Below, in pieces: positions 60,651-64,000 of a DNA stretch of 64,000 nucleotides. The translations under genes and the position numbers were made by a program. The DNA lies in contig NC_090982.1 in assembly GCF_040807025.1 (NCBI RefSeq), forward strand, positions 81,633,931-81,697,930. Direction: 5' to 3'. Position 1 is the stretch's first letter. Every line of letters begins with the position of its first letter. Below the pieces are notes generated by a model, which saw only the letters and a program-made list of their open reading frames with translations, had not been told where the DNA came from and ran no database searches. This DNA comes from Struthio camelus. Lineage: Eukaryota > Chordata > Aves > Struthioniformes > Struthionidae.

Positions 60651-62684
60651 ATTTCTGCCCTCGTTTAAAATACTGCAAACCACATATGATAGCAAGGATT
60701 AGTCAAGTGTGCTTTAAGACCATGAAGCACTATCAGTAAATGCAATCTGTCCTCTGTAGACCTAATATCCGTGGAGATGAAACAAAATGTTGTTTACTGA
60801 ATCAACACTAACCACAGCATGGCCTGCATGGGGGAACCAGGCACACATTATCGCAGAGGCTAAAGAGCGTAAAACCACTGATCCTGCAGTTACAGGGTCA
60901 TAAAATCCTGCTTTCTATGTGAAAAACATTTAATAGTGGACATTTTTAATACCTCCTCTCTGGGAGACACAAAATACAAGGGACCTTGAATAATTACTCA
61001 GTATAAAATATTGGGAGTAAACTTCTGTCAACAAAGCAGATGGTCCTCCCCCTCCCTCCAACACCCCCTGAATCCTCCAGCCTTGAACATACAAAGTGCG
61101 TTCTGACAATTTGACAGTTGATAAGGAAAAGACATTGACTATTAACTCTAAATAGAAACAAGGAACACAAAATGAGAATAGGGCCCTTTGATGAACATAA
61201 GTGTGAGTTCCAGTCAGCTGATCTCGGTTGTGCTTTGTGAAACGGGACTGTTTTGGCTGTCCCTGTGTGTGCTCTTTTTGATGGTAATAAATAGAGCTTA
61301 ACTGAATAATATTTCAAATGGGTTGCAAGCTGCAGTTTTATTTGAGCTTGTGTCTGCTTTATGTGCCGGGCAAAGGGATAAGCTCTATGCAATCTTCATA
61401 TCCATTTGTTGAGTTTGTACTTTCTGGATCTGTGTGGTATGGAAGAAGGTTATCATTTGTCTCTACTGTCATGAAACACTTCTGGCTGGAGAGCATATAT
61501 ACAAGGGTGGGATTCTTCTCTCAGAGTTTACAAACAGTCTAATTGCACTATTTTAACCAAAGATATGTTCATTATGGTGGGTGTAAGAGGGGTGAAGCCC
61601 ACCCTATCCTTCGTGGCTCACTGTTTTTTACTTTTATATCATCACTCCTGTGGGTATACTAAAATAATTTCAAATTTAAAAAGCTTCTCATGCTTGCTAG
61701 ACAAGGCTGGACTGGTGCAAATGAAAGCAAGAGTTAAGTGGATATCAAGTTTTCATATTATTCTCAGCCCATGAGAGATATAAGGTGGTTATCAAAACCT
61801 ACAATATTAAGCTTATATTCCTAACCAAATAAAAGTCCTCTTTTAAGAACTAATTCCCGTTCACCTGCCTCAGTTCTGCTATTGGATGAAACTAACTTTA
61901 GCTAACAACCAAACAAATAGTGAGGAGTCGTTAGAAATACAAAATCAATTGCTTTCTTTCTCTACATCAGCTAATGCCAGGTTTCTTGTTCTCCATAGCA
62001 GGTATTTATCCCATCTGACTAGAGAGTTCAGATAGAGATTCCAGTGTTAGGATCCTGCTATGTTAGTGATAATGGCTACATGCCTTAAGGTTGACTGAAT
62101 TACTGTTCAGCTCAAGCTGCGGAGGTGCATAATTTTGGAGCTAAAGATTACTGGCTCTGCTCTTTGTATGTTATGCAAGATGGTCACAACCTTTGCCTGC
62201 TGTCCTGAGTTCAGTATTATCATACGCTAGGTACTCATCTCTGAGTCAAGAGGCCTGGGTATGTAAGGAGATTGTGTGGCCTGTCCTGATTTTTTAATAG
62301 ATCTATATTTACGCAAAACTAGGAAGTCCTGCATTTTGGATGTCTCCATTTATGCTTCATTCTGGAGCAAAGTGAGAATCTGCTGATTCTATTTTATACA
62401 AACATTATATGAAACTGAAACATCATATGAAACTGGAAGAGTAGCTCTGAATTCCTAAGAATTTTGAGTAATTTGGGGATTTGACTCAGATTTTGGATTC
62501 TGTATCAGTAGTATGAAGCTTTCTGTAGACCTTGAAAAAAAAAGTAAAATATTATCATTATAATGATATTCAAGTGCTGAGTCAGAAAAAAACAATGTGA
62601 CTCCAAGATTCATCTCTGATTTCTGAAGAATAACTCAAGTGTTACAGGATGCAATAGAGACACAGATTTCTGCCTTTGTATAAC

Positions 62685-62790
62685 AGAGCACAACAATGGA
62701 GTAGAAATAAGGCCAGGACTTCAACTCCACTAACTGTAGAGCACAACAATGGAGTAGAAATAAGGCCAGGACTTCAACTCCACTAACTGT
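62685..62790. repeat. Exact 53-bp tandem duplication
   Basis: A unit beginning AGAGCACAACAATGGAGTAG and ending CACTAACTGT occurs twice in direct tandem (62685-62737 and 62738-62790) with no difference. The unit is complex sequence, not a microsatellite, so identity indicates a recent duplication, recent homogenisation, or an assembly artefact. It also causes two reading frames on the minus strand to carry shifted copies of the same peptide. Confidence 0.97.
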
Positions 62791-64000
62791 AACGTCCTTA
62801 TACCAATACACAATAGCAGAGACTCTTCCCTGTTGACTACAGTATATGAGTAATGATTTTAAGACTAACCATTTTAAATAATCTGCATGCACACAAAAGC
62901 ACACTATTACAGGGATGGCATTTTGTAACGATGTTCTGCAAAATGTAGCAATCCTGTCTGAAAGTGAGACTGCAAACCGTTCTAATCCTGCACAAAGGCT
63001 TCCTTCAGTTGAGAATTACCTTACACTATATCGCAGATACTCTTGAAGTAGAAGACTCGGTTGTTGAATAGTGGGGTCATTATGATTTATTAAGAGGTGT
63101 AACTGAGTAGTGGTGGGCCTATTTTAACAGGTATCTGGTTGCTATATGTTGTGAGAGAAGAACTATGACACTGCTGTGGAAACACGATGCCTATAAACCC
63201 ATTGGTTACAGTATCACTTGAATTAACTGTATTGTAGCTGTGGCTTGAATAATGGCCTGTTCTCCTTTCCTGCTCAGGCAAAACAAGAGGATTGCTGTGA
63301 AGTCAATTGAATTACAGTTGCATAAGAAGCATAAGAATTAGGGCCATTACTGATAGCTCTGTTTTTCACTATTTAGCGGAGCAGTGAGGAAATTTTTCAG
63401 AGTACAGGAGAAATGATAAAGAAAGAACCACAAAACAAAACAAACAAACAAAAAACAACAACAACAAAAAAAAGCAGAAAGACCTTTAATATGAACTATA
63501 AAGACATTTTACCATTAACTGCAATTATCCCAGCATCTCACCCATTGCTTCAAGACGTGGTTAGAATGTGATCATAACTGCACTTATGTTTAACTATCTA
63601 TGTAGGTATATAAATGCAAGACATTCAATAATATTAACTGCCTAAATTGCAAAGATCTGCATATCCAGAAAAAAATGAACTACAGCTCAAAGCGGGTGGA
63701 AAGAAAGAAGCAAGGAAAGGAGATGGTCATTTCAAATAACAAGAGAGTCTTTTTTAAAGACACTGTCAGGAATAATTTAGTGAGCAAGAATATAAAGATG
63801 CAACAAATGAGTATTGTTATCCCAAGAGGTAGTAACTGGACATCCAGTTCTATCTTCTATTTCATCAAATAGAAACCACTTATTATCATTTTGATCTCCA
63901 AAGGTCATGGGAGAAGAATCTGGAATGATGTCTGCTTATGAATTTTTACACCAATGACAGGTGGTAGCACTGCAATTCATTTGCAATCTGTGAAGACATT
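62791..64000. other. Noncoding sequence to window end, no gene seen
   Basis: AT-rich with no supported coding region. A CAAA/CAA simple repeat lies at 63429-63473. The open frame at 63675-63872 is lysine/asparagine-rich and unrecognised. Confidence 0.55.
63429..63473. repeat. (CAAA)n/(CAA)n simple repeat
   Basis: CAAAACAAAACAAACAAACA then ACAACAACAACAAAAAAAA: compound A-rich microsatellite. Confidence 0.9.

Larger units (their letters stand above)
51536..62684. other. Noncoding AT-rich stretch, no gene seen
   Basis: Eleven kilobases without a supported gene. Poly-A runs, AT-rich microsatellites and a long polypyrimidine tract are listed separately. Open frames such as 58386-58748 (120 codons), 59906-60241 and 60994-61392 lack recognisable domains. 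The 61.1-61.4 kb segment is complex and repeat-free and could be a regulatory element, unproven. Confidence 0.5.

Noticed and set aside
62635..62904. Minus-strand frame with an internally repeated peptide
   Set aside because: The repetition is the 53-bp tandem DNA duplication, whose length is not a multiple of three; no protein family recognised.
1..64000. tRNA, rRNA, CRISPR arrays, intact endogenous retrovirus
   Set aside because: Scanned by eye for tRNA box-B text, direct-repeat/spacer periodicity and paired LTRs with gag/pol motifs; none found.

Overview
The window is bird nuclear DNA, and I found no protein-coding gene I can support. The diagnosis rests on seven CR1 LINE fragments. Several end in the octamer tail typical of avian CR1 (ATTCTGTG units, seen as CACAGAAT on the opposite strand) next to the usual avian CR1 3' UTR. 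The rest is AT-rich, single-copy-looking sequence with frequent stops in all frames. The open frames are short (about 60-210 codons), none has a recognisable host protein domain, and the longest lies antisense to a CR1 element. It reads as part of a gene desert or a very long intron.

Layout. 1-2.26 kb is plain noncoding DNA. 2.26-3.15 kb holds a very old, decayed CR1 (minus strand). 5.64-5.90 kb holds a second old CR1 scrap (plus strand) that still spells the reverse-transcriptase motif A. 7.11-8.67 kb is a longer CR1 (minus strand) with recognisable RT motifs A and B but a ruined catalytic motif C. 11.34-13.08 kb has two younger, 5'-truncated CR1 copies in the same orientation, about 740 bp apart; one keeps an open ORF2 C-terminus. 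13-41.8 kb is mostly unique AT-rich DNA with relics of MIR-type SINEs, simple repeats, and one block (15.5-15.9 kb) that looks like a conserved noncoding element. A 150-bp CR1 tail lies at 41.88 kb and a 300-bp plus-strand CR1 at 47.42 kb. The right end (47.7-64 kb) has a MIR relic, simple repeats, a polypyrimidine tract and an exact 53-bp tandem duplication at 62.7 kb.

Nothing suggests an operon, a phage, CRISPR, a tRNA/rRNA gene or an intact retrovirus. The interest lies in a layered record of retroposons: MIR and old CR1 shared with other amniotes or reptiles, then bird-type CR1. Recognisable relics of such age could fit a slowly evolving bird lineage, but that is inference. Family names for repeats come from recognising consensus text by eye, not from a database search. 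Boundaries of the old relics are approximate.
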